A stretch of DNA of 64,000 nt from Typhlomys cinereus (taxonomy: Eukaryota; Chordata; Mammalia; Rodentia; Platacanthomyidae), in NCBI GenBank assembly GCA_023101885.1, contig JALPQD010000102.1:4524971-4588970 (forward strand). Reading direction: 5' to 3'. The notes beneath the pieces are model-generated. The model was not told where the DNA came from and did not search any database. It worked only from the letters and a program-made list of their open reading frames with translations. A program made the position numbers and the translations under genes. Positions within the stretch are counted from its first letter, which is position 1; the number at the start of each line of letters is the position of its first letter. Positions 35,341 to 46,432 of the stretch are shown piece after piece.

Positions 35341-36270
35341 TTGCTATAGCATGATTACATAGACAGACATATATCACGAAATACACACATACAACTTAAG
35401 TTTAAAAGAAATGAAATATAATGAACTATGAGTTCAAATGAAAGAACTCTGAAATCAACAGTTTCAAAAACACTATCAAAGTCTCTTCCTTTTGGGGGGA
35501 TACCACAATATAAGGTCTGCGTCACACAGCGAGGATTTTTCATTGTCCCTTCTCTTGCCTGCCATGAATACTTTGTTTTCCTATTGTGTGTGATTACAGC
35601 ATACATCTTCAACATGTTGAAGAGTGACAGGCAACCTTAGCTAGATAAATGAGTTAAATAAATGAGTTAAAATACAAACCTTTGAGAGAGAAATGAGGTT
35701 TTGCTTTGGAGAAATCTGAAATTTTATGCATGAAAAAATTTGAAAAGAACTTCAAGAGACTGGCTGAGGATTATGTAGACAAAAAGAATATTACCCATAA
35801 GTTTCTTTGCCATCATTGGCATTAATAACATAACAATGAAGAGCCCAGTTCTGCCACACTCCTGGCAACAATTCTCATAGCACTAAAAAGATTGATCTTC
35901 TCACTGACAGATGCTAAGACTCAGTGGTTTGAATCATACCATGTGTTGCAATTAAAATGGCTAAAATCACAATAATGCTAATCTGGAAAAGAATTGCAGA
36001 AAAACCATTGTTAGGAGCTACAGAACTTGTATTTCAATATAGTAGTTCACATGCATTAGTCCAAAATGGCAGCACAAAATTGGGAATGTATCAATTCAGT
36101 CCACTGAAAAGTTCAAATCCACTTGGCATAAAACTGTAAATGAAAAATATATCTGCAGTTTGTTGCGATTTCCATAAGACATGCAGGTATATGCAGATTA
36201 ATTTTCTTGATTTAAATTTATTTGTAATAATGTTCAAAGTGTAAATGTGGAGGTTAGGCTGTCTTTTCCA
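35341..36270. other. AT-rich intergenic DNA
   Basis: No gene is recognised. The frames at 35355-35640 on both strands have no domain. Confidence 0.45.
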
Positions 36271-36342
36271 GGCTACATAGTGAGTTTAAAGATAGCCTGA
36301 GCTACAAAGTGAGTTTAATACTAGCCTTGGCTACGTAGTGAG
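36271..36342 (+). repeat. Tandem B1-derived units, about 30 bp each
   Basis: GGCTACATAGTGAGTTTAAA, then GAGCTACAAAGTGAGTTTAA, then TGGCTACGTAGTGAGAATTT are three successive copies of the part of B1 that reads CTGGGCTACATAGTGAG. Such internal tandem growth within B1 is a local event. Confidence 0.75.
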
Positions 36343-36449
36343 AATTTGAGAAAAACAAATTCAAGAAAAGAAAAAAAAGTAAGTAAATAAATGTTTCCAA
36401 CTCTTAAGTTTGACTTTTGTAAAAATATTATTCTTACAAGAAATATATA

Positions 36450-36625
36450 TATATGGTGCTGACAAGATAGCTAAACAGTTAATAGGTCTGCTCCCGCACC
36501 TGGTAATCTACATTCAAACCCCAGAATCCTGCATAGTAGAAAAGAGAGAACTGACTTCTGAAAATTGTTCTACAATCTCCAATTACGCACTCTGTTGCAT
36601 TCATGTTTACCCTTTCATATAAATA
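36450..36625 (+). mobile_element. B2/B3-type SINE
   Basis: GGTGCTGACAAGATAGCTAA, then CATTCAAACCCCAGAATCCT, GAGAGAACTGACTTCTGAAA and TTGTTCTACAATCTCC show head and body of the B3-like class. The tail is AT-rich. Confidence 0.75.
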
Positions 36626-37517
36626 TTTTAACTGAAATATAAATGTAACTAAAAAAACAAATCTAATAAAGAAATCATAATAAAGTGTTCTAGAAAATAT
36701 GTAATGAAACAATCAGAAGACTTGATTTCAGAAAAATCAGTGCTTCCACTCAACCACTATGAAATAGATGATGACCATTATTATTGGAAGTAGTGCTGGT
36801 AGCATTTGCTATGACAGCAACCAAGTTCAGTAGTTTGATTCCCAAGATTCATCTCCTGTAAATCTGTCTCTATCATAAAATTTTCATGCCAATACTGCCC
36901 CCTACCTATGATCTATTGCATTACAGCCTATAAAGAAAAAATTTTTTTTCACCTGTTCTGGCCACAGGGTGACTCCTCTAAATCTGAACAATACAGATAT
37001 GGAATCTTGCATCTTCCTCTAAATAGTTTTATCAAACAGGCCAAATTTTATAACTATTTGTAAATGTTCTAGGTACAGATGTGGAAGTGAGGATGCCTTT
37101 TCTTGATGTACATGAAGAAGTCTCATGGGGTGATTGAATTATGGGTACTTTCCTGCAAGAGTTGGGAACATGGATGTGAGTGATTCTTAGTGTCCACAGA
37201 GTTTTCCAATATTAGATGGAAACAGAAATTAAAGGTACACATTTTCATTCATGGGTTTGTTAATTCATGTTTTATATGAAGAATCCACAGGTATTACCCT
37301 CAAGGGGCTCATGTGTTAATATGCAGCCTAACCTTTTGTACAGGAAGAGAACTAGGAAGTGGGTCTTTCAATAGTCGACATATATGCATTGAGAATTTAC
37401 AATACTATACATTAGACTTGCTGTCAGAGTTTCAAATGAGATGAAAACTATTTTCAAGATACAAAGCTCTAAAGAACAAAAAGGTAAAAGCATCTCTTCC
37501 TGGAGGATTTTAAGACT
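36626..37517. other. AT-rich intergenic DNA
   Basis: No gene or repeat is recognised. Confidence 0.45.
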
Positions 37518-37760
37518 TCTTTGTGTGTGTTTGTGTGTGCATGTGCACTATGTGTACTTGTGGAAGTCAAGGGAAACTTAGAGAATTATCCTGGATTATT
37601 CTACCTCCTTTTTGCTTGGCTCTGGGAATTTCCAGGTTCCGCTTTCCACAGCCGGAAGTGTAGGCCACCACCATTTCCACGTGGTGTTTTACATAGTTTC
37701 CAGGATCCAAACTCAGGTCCTTCTGCTTGAGAAACAGAGCCGTACCCTTCTTAAACAATG
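37518..37760 (-). mobile_element. tRNA-headed SINE, minus strand, older copy
   Basis: Read on the minus strand, CTGAGTTTGGATCC (B box), ACGTGGAAATGGTGGTGG, GGAACCTGGAAATTCCCAGA and GATAATTCTCTAAGTTTCCC follow the family, with a TG-rich tail on the left at 37520-37560. Confidence 0.75.
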
Positions 37761-38311
37761 AAGTCTGCTGTGAATGAATTTTTATAACTAGATCTTTACA
37801 AATCATCCTTCACTAGACTTGAAATGGAAGAATAAATAGGTGGCCAAGAGGAAAGGGTAGTGGTAAGTTTAGCAGTTGAGTTCCACAGGTCTTCAGATCA
37901 TCGTTAAAAACATAGGCCTGACAGGCAATCTTTAAATGACAAAAATAATATGGCCAAGTACTGAAGTCATCCCCACTGGAAAAGAGACAGTATAGACCAG
38001 ACTTCTAAATTGTGCCGCAGGAATAGCGAGCTCCTTAGTTCACCAAATCATTATTCTCAAGCTTTAATGAAGGTGAGTATTACTAGTTGCTTAAAAATTC
38101 TACATAGTGTCTAGTTCTGTCATTGGAAAGAAAAGTCAGGTCAAGATGCTGCTTTTCTTTTTTCTTAACAAATTTCCTCCCAATTTTGAAGCAGATGATC
38201 AGTGGATTACATTCCAAGGAGTACTGCCATAGTACTGTAAGGCATCTGATGAAACAAGTAATTAAGACATGAATCCCTTATATTTAAAAGGTATATCAAA
38301 AACTAGACACG
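37761..38311. other. Intergenic DNA
   Basis: No gene is recognised. Confidence 0.45.
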
Positions 38312-38585
38312 GGGCTGGAGAAATGGTTTAGTGGGTAAAAACACTTGCTGGGCAAGCATTGAGCCCTGAATTTGAATTCCCAGTTGCATGTACCTGTAAC
38401 CCCAGTGTTAGGAGGTGGGGGGCTCCGTGAGCTCACTGGCCAGCCAACCTGCAAGCTTCCAGTTCACCGAGAGACCCTGTCTCAAAGGAGTAAGACCTTG
38501 AGTAACGGAGGAAAACACCCAATGTCCTACTCTGGCAAGCTCTTGTGTATACAAGGATGTATCACCCAGACACTAATGTGCGTGC

Positions 38586-38625
<40 letters not shown>

Positions 38626-38640
38626 AAAAAATTTCAGAAA
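38312..38640 (+). mobile_element. B4-like composite SINE ending in (AC)18
   Basis: GGGCTGGAGAAATGGTTTAG then CTGAATTTGAATTCCCAGTT is the tRNA-like head. TACCTGTAACCCCAGTGTTA is the B1-like part, and CCAGTTCACCGAGAGACCCT then GTCTCAAAGGAGTAAGACCT follow. It ends in a perfect (AC)18 at 38589-38624. The 117-residue + frame here is not a gene. Confidence 0.8.
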
Positions 38641-39787
38641 ACCAGGTACCATTACTGGACATGACAGACTGACTCACCAGATTTACACAAGAGCTAAAAA
38701 TGGTTTTGTATTTCTCCATGAATAATGTAATGCAATAAATACCAAAGGACTGTTTCTTAAGTTATGTGATCATATTAACAAAATTGATATTTCTAGGTCT
38801 GGTCAGCTCTGCTTTGCCCTTCCATCCTATGGCTGCAAGGTCCTGAAGTTTTTCAGCACCAGCTACAGCCTCTGGGTAGAATATAAATCCCGTGACCTGA
38901 GCTAGTGCCTGAAATCCAGTCATATTTGGCAGGCATTCATTTCTCCAAGCCCGGTCATTCTGTATTCTTACAAGGAGGGAAAAGAAACACAAAAGTAGCA
39001 GAGGGAGAGTTCAAGATGACATATGGACAAGAGGAGCTTTTCAATCAGTTTCTCAAGCTGGACTTGAGAAAAAAAAATTCTTTGTTTCAGACTTTCTGAG
39101 GAAAACTAAATAGCAAATTGAATTCTTTTATGTTAAAGATAAAGGCAAAACTGTAAAACCATTTGAAAAATATGTAAATTGCAGGTTTCTATTTTCTAAG
39201 TCTTTAGATATGATTTTCTAGTAGTATGTCTGGGTTATATTTAGTGTATTCGACTCATATATGATCAGTTGATTTTTTTTAATTATCATACGCAACTTTA
39301 AAATAATTTCTTTCCCTTCCTGTCTGTATAAAGTTGCAGGTGAGGGCTCTAAGAGTAAGGATTCTGCAGGAGAAGAGTGTCATCTTGAGGAAGACTGTGT
39401 AACTACATGGCAAAACTGATTCTCAAAAATAAGATTTGTTGTGTACAGATAAAACAACCTTGATGCTGCCTGGCATTCAGTAAATTGTCAACAAATAATT
39501 ACATTATGTTCATGTTATGGTAACTGCATCATATATTCCTTTGACCTTCACCTGCTGAGATTAAATTAAAAGTCAAAACAATGAAACTTGAAAGGACCAG
39601 AAGCTGCTCAGATGATCATAAAAGCTTTCTAGACAGAAAAGAAATTCCCTCATCCCTAAAGATTTTATCCAAAGGAATTCCATACCCCCCACATCCACGT
39701 TAGGGCTTTTTGTTTGTAGAGTTCTCCTCTTCCTCCATTCCAAATAGAAACCATCTTCATTTTAGAACATACATCCTCTTGTCTGTT
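38641..39787. other. Intergenic DNA
   Basis: Unique sequence. No gene or repeat family is recognised. Confidence 0.45.
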
Positions 39788-39965
39788 CAAAAACAAAAAA
39801 TCTGCTGCATGTTGACTACATTAAAGAAAGAAATGGGGGGATGGGGAGGGAGGGGTAAGGGGAGGGGGAGCAGGGGGTTGGGGGGAGGAGGAGGGAGGGA
39901 GGGAACCGGTGTACCTGTTAAGTTTGTATGAGCGGAAATAATAATAAAAAATGTTAAAAAAAAAA
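39788..39965 (+). mobile_element. LINE-1 3' end with G-rich polypurine tract
   Basis: A G-rich tract (39834-39903, several runs of four to six G) is followed by GAACCGGTGTACCTGTTAAG, TTTGTATGAGCGGAAATAAT and an A-rich tail. The retained CpGs (CCGG, GCGG) suggest a young copy. Only the last ~180 bp are present. Confidence 0.75.
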
Positions 39966-39995
39966 GAAAGAGAGAGAGAGAGACAAGGAAAGAAA

Positions 39996-40051
<56 letters not shown>

Positions 40052-40100
40052 AGAAAGACGGAAATAATAATAAAAAATGTTAAAAAAAGAAAGAGAGAGA
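39935..40100 (+). repeat. Duplicated L1 tail, offset 126 bp
   Basis: CGGAAATAATAATAAAAAAT then GTTAAAAAAA occurs at 39933 and again at 40059. Both copies are followed by AAGAGAGAGAGA, GACAAGGAA and AAGAAAAAG. Between them is a pure (GAAA)n stretch. This is a segmental duplication of the L1 terminus together with its microsatellite. Confidence 0.88.
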
Positions 40101-40250
40101 GACAAGGAAGAAAAAGAAAAAAAAGAAAGAAAGAAAGAAGAAAGAAAGAGAAGAAAGAAAGAAAGAAAGAAAGAAGAAAAAAGAAAGAAAGAAAGAAAGA
40201 AAGAAGAAAGAAAGAAAGAAAGAAAGAAAGAGAAAGAAAGAGAAAGAAAG

Positions 40251-40320
<70 letters not shown>

Positions 40321-40385
40321 GAAGAAAGAAAGAGAGAGGGAGGGGGAGAGGGAGGGGAGAGAGAGAGAGAGAGAGAGAGAGAAAA
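39966..40385 (+). repeat. (GAAA)n-rich compound microsatellite, about 420 bp
   Basis: Long GAAA/AAAG arrays (40001-40050, 40261-40320) with interrupted parts and a final GA/GGGA-rich section (40330-40383). It encodes the leucine/phenylalanine/serine-rich minus frames and lysine/glutamate/arginine-rich plus frame, which are artefacts. Confidence 0.97.
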
Positions 40386-41284
40386 GAAAGCTGTATTTCC
40401 TGTCCTTCACAGTGGCTAATGCCATAAGACTCAAAGTGTCCCTGCTTCCTTTCCTCACTGTGTTCCAAAACTATTTTCAGTTCCTCATTCCTTCCTTAGG
40501 AACACTTTATGCTAGGAACTACTTCCTGCAATCCTCTCAGCTCCAAGAAAACTAAATTATCTGTTCCATTTTCTCAGTGTTCCAACCTCAGAGTGACTAA
40601 TTTCTTTGTACAACAGTTGTTATAGGAGGCGATTTGAGCACATTTTCAAGCAGAGTTCTGTCAACTGCATTCTTGATGCATATTTTTCTGAATTTTACAT
40701 AGCCAAAAGTAAGATAATAAAGTTACTTCTGTTCATTCTCAAATTTAAGTTTTTGGTTTAGACACAATTTTTTGAGTAAGCAAACATCCCCACTTGTTAT
40801 GCAAGGAGATATCTGCAAAGAGCTCTTTACCTGTATTCCAAGCTATTATGCATGCTGGGATTCTTTCAGGAGCTCCATATGAAGTGGTCCTGTCCTGATC
40901 AAAACTTAATCATTAAAAATAAATTTACATCAGTCAGTCCAAATTAAGAAAAAACATTCAGTTGCCCAAAAAGAAATAATTATGAATTGATATTCATTAC
41001 CAAGAAATAAGTCAAAAAATGAGATCATTCCGTGTCCCAAAATGTCCGCATTTTGAGTACTGCTTTATATTAATGCCTAGCTATGATTTTAAGACAGTTC
41101 ATTGGAGATTGAACCAAATGTCCTTAAATGTTTTCTTCTTGCTGTTTTGTTAAATTTATTCTTTCAAGCCTCCTGCATAAAAGTGATCTTACCGGACTTG
41201 AACAAAACTATAAGTGAGTCTTAGGAATTTGCTCATCAGGAAATAAAAAAATGCCACAAGAAGGGACCTAGACATTACTTATGC
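40386..41284. other. Intergenic DNA
   Basis: No gene is recognised; unique sequence after the microsatellite. Confidence 0.45.
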
Positions 41285-41410
41285 CTTTACTGTAGCAGGT
41301 ACTTTGTAGGTGTTTTTCATCTGATAGCCCTGTCAAGTTGTGAGGTTTTCCTTATTAAACAGATTGAAAATCAAAGCTAAGAGAAATCTAATTTGTTGAG
41401 AGTAAGTGGA
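41285..41410 (-). mobile_element. MIR SINE, minus strand
   Basis: GCAGGTACTTTGTAGGTGTT, TCATCTGATAGCCCTGTCAA, GTTGTGAGGTTTTCCTTATT and AAACAGATTGAAAATCAAAG follow the antisense MIR order. Confidence 0.65.
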
Positions 41411-41884
41411 ATTGTTCTTTTTCATCTTAGTATATAGTACATGGCCCCTGCATAGCGCTGGAAGTGTTGGCTGCAGCTTAGAATGAACATCACTGTGCTA
41501 TTGGGATAGTATGATGCTGCTCAGATGAACACCGTATGGAGCCCACATTAATTGTATTATTTAAGCTCAGACTGACCTGGAACATGCAATCCTTCTGCCT
41601 CAAGTAAAAGCACACCTGACTTAGAAAAAAAAATGTAAAGCATGTAATTATTTTCTTAAATTTCTGATTATCAAATCATGTTTATCACTTGTGAAGAAAC
41701 TTTGCTTGATTTTCAAAGACCAGCCATCTGGACATAAAATACAATAATAATAATGTTTTGCATTGTTTCTGATTAATTCCTGCTGCTATGAAAACATTTG
41801 GGGCTAAAACTTTTGATTCCTAGAGTAATGAAGAAGGATATCATGTTTAAGATTAATTGTTTCTGCTGTTTTGGTGTATTTAAA
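41411..41884. other. Intergenic DNA with a B1 antisense remnant
   Basis: A short antisense B1-like piece lies near 41560-41620 (CAGACTGACCTGGAACATGC, then CCTTCTGCCTCAAGTAAAAG). The rest is unique. Confidence 0.45.
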
Positions 41885-42356
41885 ATATCACTTCTCATAC
41901 ACCTACACATAGTGGAACACTACTCAGCCATCTGAAGGACAAGATTATAGAATTGGCTGGTAAATTGATAGAAGTGGAAAATATTACAGTAAGTGAAGTT
42001 TCTCTGATACGGAAACAAATACCACATATTTTCTCTAATATTCGGATGTTAGTAGTTGAACGTCTAACTGATATACTTGATCTGGAATTCTTGCAACAGT
42101 CAGAAAACAAAAAAGGGACCAAGAGCAGGAGGGTGGGTAGTTAGGGTGAAGACCTTGGAAGAAAACATAAAGAATGCCAAGAACAGTTGGGTAGGGGTTG
42201 GGGAGGAATAAAGGGGAGGAATACTTGGGAGGGGGATGAGAGGATGGAATATGGGAAGGGCTGTAGGAGTAACAGAAAATACTAAGAATACTGGATGAAA
42301 ACAAAATTACTATATTGTCAATAGGCAAAAAAAAAAAAAAAAGAAAAAGAAAAGAC
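41885..42356 (+). mobile_element. LINE-1 3' end (ORF2 terminus plus 3' UTR)
   Basis: ACACATAGTGGAACACTACT then CAGCCATCTGAAGGACAAGA is the conserved L1 near-3' sequence. AGTGAAGTTTCTCTGATACG, then CACATATTTTCTCTAATATT, a G-rich polypurine tract (42180-42260) and an A16 tail follow. ORF2 is truncated on the 5' side. Confidence 0.85.
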
Positions 42357-42735
42357 ATTCTCTGTATAGAGGTGCACAGAAAGGAAGATAGGGCAAAATA
42401 AAAAATACTTCAGAGTGTTTTAACTAGGATCCAGAGGCAATTAAACAATACTAGAAGCAACAGAAACGTGATACCTTCTGGTAAGTTGCTGGTCAGAGAG
42501 GTCTCAAAGGCCTTCCAAATAATAAAGACTTTTGTCGTTGCCCTTGGTTGTCCTCCCCCCACCCTCAGAAATTGACAGGAAGACTCTATTACTGAAGATG
42601 CAATACACATGAATCACAGGAAGTGGATAAAAATGAAGGGAGGAGATGGGAGGGAAGGAGAGGGAAGGAAGCTGGAATGAATACTCAATATGTTTGTATA
42701 AGTAGAAAAATAATTTAAAATTTTTAAAAATGCCA
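42357..42735 (+). mobile_element. Further LINE-1 3' UTR fragment
   Basis: TTGCCCTTGGTTGTCCTCCC, then AATTGACAGGAAGACTCTAT, a GGGAGGAGATGGGAGGGAAG tract and a TTTGTATAAGTAGAAAAATA tail ending in TTTAAAAATTTTTAAAAA. It lies head-to-tail after the previous L1 end. Confidence 0.6.
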
Positions 42736-43011
42736 GAAGGAACTGATCTGAAAGTTTACTCCTTGCTGGGCAGATTTCGCAGTACCAGAAAATTTGATGC
42801 AAGCTACTGGGGAAGAAAAGCAATCAGCAGACTCATCAGAATTTGAAAACTGCAAGCCGCAATAACAATCATCTAGGCAATAGTGATCAGCAGTGTAATA
42901 GTGGCATGAATGGCAAGAGGATATCGAACAGCCTTCTGACTAGATTTACAGACATTTCAGCAGGGATCACATTCCTGGAACTATAAACTGGAACAAGAAC
43001 TATGAATGGGG

Positions 43012-43326
43012 GTAGAGGGGTTGGAGAGATGGCTCAGGAGAGGTGGCTCAGGCAGAAGGTCCTGAGTTCGGATCCCAGACCCCACATATAGACGCCGGCT
43101 GGAAACTGGGGCGGACTGCATTTCTGGTCCTGGTAGGGCAGAGCCTATGAATCCCAGGGCAGAGTAAACAAGGAGGTGGAGGTGGTCCATGGTGGTTCCC
43201 GAATTTGTCCGTGGTTCTACACACACATACACACACACGCACGCACGCACGCACGCATGCACGCGCGCGCGCACGCACATACACATACATGCACAATTGA
43301 ATAAATAATAATAAAAAATTTTTAAA
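43012..43326 (+). mobile_element. Young tRNA-headed SINE with target-site duplication and rearranged head
   Basis: A 17-bp duplication, AAGAACTATGAATGGGG, flanks it at 42995-43011 and 43327-43343. The head carries the A-box motif twice (GAGAGATGGCTCAG, GAGAGGTGGCTCAG) and then jumps to GCAGAAGGTCCTGAGTTCGG, so the stretch between A and B boxes is altered. The CpG-rich body and a CGCACGCACG/CGCGCG-containing tail follow (43216-43290). Confidence 0.95.
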
Positions 43327-43784
43327 AAGAACTATGAATGGGGAGAAACATAGGCCCCAGGGGAAGTGCAAGCTATAAAGGTTTAGTTAAAAATACACCA
43401 TATCAAATTTCCTTTTAAAATATTATTATAACCATAGATTGTAGGAACTCCCAGTACTCAATATAGGTTCCTGCTGTAAAATGCAGGAAAAAAGTGACTG
43501 TGGACTGCCTGGCCATGAACAGCACATCCAAGTCACCCCATCACCCCACTCCCACCCCAAGGCTCAGGGAACTTTGCAGAAGAGAAGGCTGTAAGATTGT
43601 AAGAGCCTTAAGTGGGACAGAGACACAGCTAGACACGATCTTCTGGACATGGCAGGGCCAGTGTATTCATGAATTCACTGCAGCTATGTGTATCATCACA
43701 AGATCTGCATGGGAACTGTCCAAACAACATTTCATTATGGAAAGGGAAAGACATCAAGAGATACCAAATGTATCAGCTACTCTT

Positions 43785-44125
43785 TGTGCTGCTCTGAAAC
43801 ACCACTGAGGCTCAAACAACTTATAGGGAGAAAGGGAGATTTATTTAGCTTATGGTTCCAGAGTAGAGATATAGTCCTTCAAGGCGGAAAAGGCATGGCT
43901 GGTTGGCAGAAGCTAGAGATAGCCTATATTACATCCATCAAGGAGGTTCAGAGCTGTAAGACTGTCAACTGCAAGAGCAGATCTCTCCAGAAAGTATGGT
44001 GGAGCTAATCCATCTCAAGTCCCACCCCTTATGATTGTCTTCCTCCTATAAGGCTCCACCTCTTAAAGGTACCATGACCTTTCCAAACACATGAATCTGT
44101 GATGCCACATTTCAAACCATGACAC
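43785..44125 (-). mobile_element. MaLR LTR, minus strand
   Basis: CTCTGAAACACCACTGAGGC, GGCGGAAAAGGCATGGCTGG, GTCTTCCTCCTATAAGGCTC, CCACCTCTTAAAGGTACCAT and TGCCACATTTCAAACCATGA are the same antisense landmarks as at 26610-26972. Solo LTR within an L1 3' UTR. Confidence 0.8.
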
Positions 44126-44432
44126 CACACCTCCCTGAAAGACTGATGAAAGCTAATGTGGATGAGAAGAAATGCAAGATGCATTCCTCAATAGTATACC
44201 CACTGGTAGAAGATTCATGCTCCACCAAGTACTCAGGCATATGATGTCAAAGGCAAACCAGGTGAAACATAGTTGGCCACAAATGTGACAAAACTTGAAA
44301 ATAGGAGGGAGTCTAGTAGGGGGAAGAAGAGCTAAAATGGAAAGAGAAAAAAAGGGGGTGGGATTGGGGATTAAGGGGGTGAAGATATAAGTTCAATATA
44401 TTCATGATTGATACAGAAAGGAAATCAAATGA

Positions 44433-45659
44433 AAACATTTCTCTGTGCTATTAGAATTGACTGAGCAATAAGTTAAAATTGACTCATTTGATCTTAATCT
44501 TCACTAAAGGTTTTGATGTGCTGTAGGAGGAACACCACCAGGCAGGCCTGTATTGTCTGAAATGGGCCGCATGGTTAAATTAAATTGATCAACTATTTGC
44601 TTGCTTTATCCAAAAGCCTAACATTTACAAGGGACATATTGAGGAGCTTGGAGAAAAAGCAAAGAGATAGATGGTAAAAGTGGGACCTTTAGCAAAGTAG
44701 ACTGACCAAATAAAGACCTATGGGTGAAGAACATACAGAGAAGAGCTAATGATTTCATTTTTTCATTTCAGGCCCCCTTCTTTATGTGAATCCAGATACA
44801 CAGAAAGGAGATCAGATGAACGAAGAGAGACATATGCTGATTGAAATGTTCTAGAACTCCAGAAAGTGGGCACAATCATTATCTAAGACAACAAACTGTA
44901 ACCCATTTGCCTTCTCTGAATTGACACAGAGCTTTCAAGAAGGACAATGTCTTACCAATGGGATAGCTTGTTCCTTTTCTTATCTAGCACACTGTTCCCA
45001 ATGGTTTGTATACAATTGTCCTCTTTCTTCCAGGCTGTGAGAAATGAAAAGAAATCAGAATCTCCAAACCTGTATCTTCAGGACTTGACCAAATGTCTAT
45101 TATTCACATAAATAGATTATATTTTAAAAATAAGGTATTACCAAAATTTTCCACAGCCATCAATTACTTGTAGGATAAAGGTTTCAGGCAAGAGTAACAG
45201 ACATTCAAATATCCCTGGTTCTTATTTTCATGTGAGAACACAAAACTTCCAGCTCTTTAAGAACATTCTTCCTACCCTACAGCCACCTCTGGCACATTAA
45301 AACCTGGGATGCACCTCAAAGTGGTGCATGATAGGATGCTGCCACTCTCCCAGCATCTCTTCCCAAGCAGTGGAGTCCTCGCCCAGCCGCTTCAAGAGAC
45401 ACAGATACTGGTGCTGGGGTATTTCAGTTGCCCACCAGGTTAATGCTTTGACCAAGCATGCTGCTGAAGACTTTGCTAAGCACTAGAACTAAACAGCCAG
45501 GGCCCTCTAAGGTGCCCAATTCTATAGTCATCCGTACAGAAGTATGTCTTCTCACTTTCACATTGCCATCTGCAAAGCAGCACTGCTATTGCCACAATGA
45601 TCTCACAAATCAATCTCCTTCCTATTTTTCTTCCTTTGTTTTTCTTTATTTCTTCCCAT
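44433..45659. other. Intergenic DNA
   Basis: Unique sequence. I see no gene. The 105-residue + frame at 45458-45775 runs into the next SINE and has no domain. Confidence 0.45.
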
Positions 45660-45885
45660 ATTTCCTTCTGTGTGCATGTGTGTGTTCCTGTGGAGGTTCA
45701 AGGGTGACATTGGGAAACATGATGGATTGCTCTGCCTCCTTTTTGCTTTGCTCCCAAGCTCCACTTTCCAGGTGAGACTTTTAGTCACCACCATTTTCAC
45801 CCGGCATTTTTACTGGGGATCTGAATTAGGTCCCTTTGCTTGCAAGGCAAAGGCTTTAACCCTGAACCACCTCCCCAGCAGTCTT
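45660..45885 (-). mobile_element. tRNA-headed SINE, minus strand, older copy
   Basis: On the minus strand: GCTGGGGAGGTGGTTCAGGG head, CTAATTCAGATCCCCAGTAA, GGTGAAAATGGTGGTGAC, then AATCCATCATGTTTCCCAAT and a CA-type tail on the left. CpGs have decayed. Confidence 0.8.
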
Positions 45886-46432
45886 TTCTCCTTTCTTATC
45901 TGGCACCTGTGTTAAAGAATACTAATTTTGACATTAAATGGGCTAGGTAGAACTGAAATGAGTGACAAGTTAATGAACTCAACCCACAAATCAGCTGCAA
46001 CAGACTTCAGGAGAATGTTGTTGAAGATCAAAACTGATCCTTGCTTCTCTACTCCAACGCCCCAGTTACTTCACATATTGGCCCTGCAGGACACCAGTCT
46101 ACTTCAAATTCTAACTTACAGATTCCCTTCCCATTGCTCCAGGTCAAGTTTCAAGGTCAAACTAATTACCTTTGCTCAGAGGTAGGTATTTGTGTCAGGA
46201 CAGTTGATGGGTCAGTAGTGACCACAAGGCAGTGTAAAGTTGTATGGTATTAGTAAAGAATTCATGAGCAAAACCCCTCCATAAAGAATAAATAAGAGTG
46301 AAAGCAGGAATGTTCAGGTATGATATCCTTCCTTTGGAAAAGAATTGTTGCACACATTAAGCATCAACACAGGCATTCAGATATTAAGTCTTCAAATATT
46401 ATTCCATGGACTAAAAATCATTTTTACTTCTT
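45886..46432. other. Intergenic DNA
   Basis: No gene or repeat is recognised. Confidence 0.45.

Larger units (their letters stand above)
42736..44432 (+). mobile_element. LINE-1 3' UTR, interrupted by a SINE and a MaLR LTR
   Basis: Segments match the copy at 2105-3032 in order: GAACTATAAACTGGAACAAG, AAGGCTCAGGGAACTTTGCA, TGTAAGAGCCTTAAGTGGGA, CAAGATCTGCATGGGAACTG, then TCATGCTCCACCAAGTACTC, a purine-rich tract and an A-rich tail near 44430. A SINE (43012-43326) and an antisense MaLR LTR (43785-44125) have been inserted into it, so both are younger. Boundaries are approximate. Confidence 0.75.

Noticed and set aside
39787..40468. Minus-strand frames of 223 and 215 residues, the longest in the intergenic half
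   Set aside because: They translate the GAAA microsatellite and the G-rich L1 tail; composition is almost only S, F and L and no domain is present.
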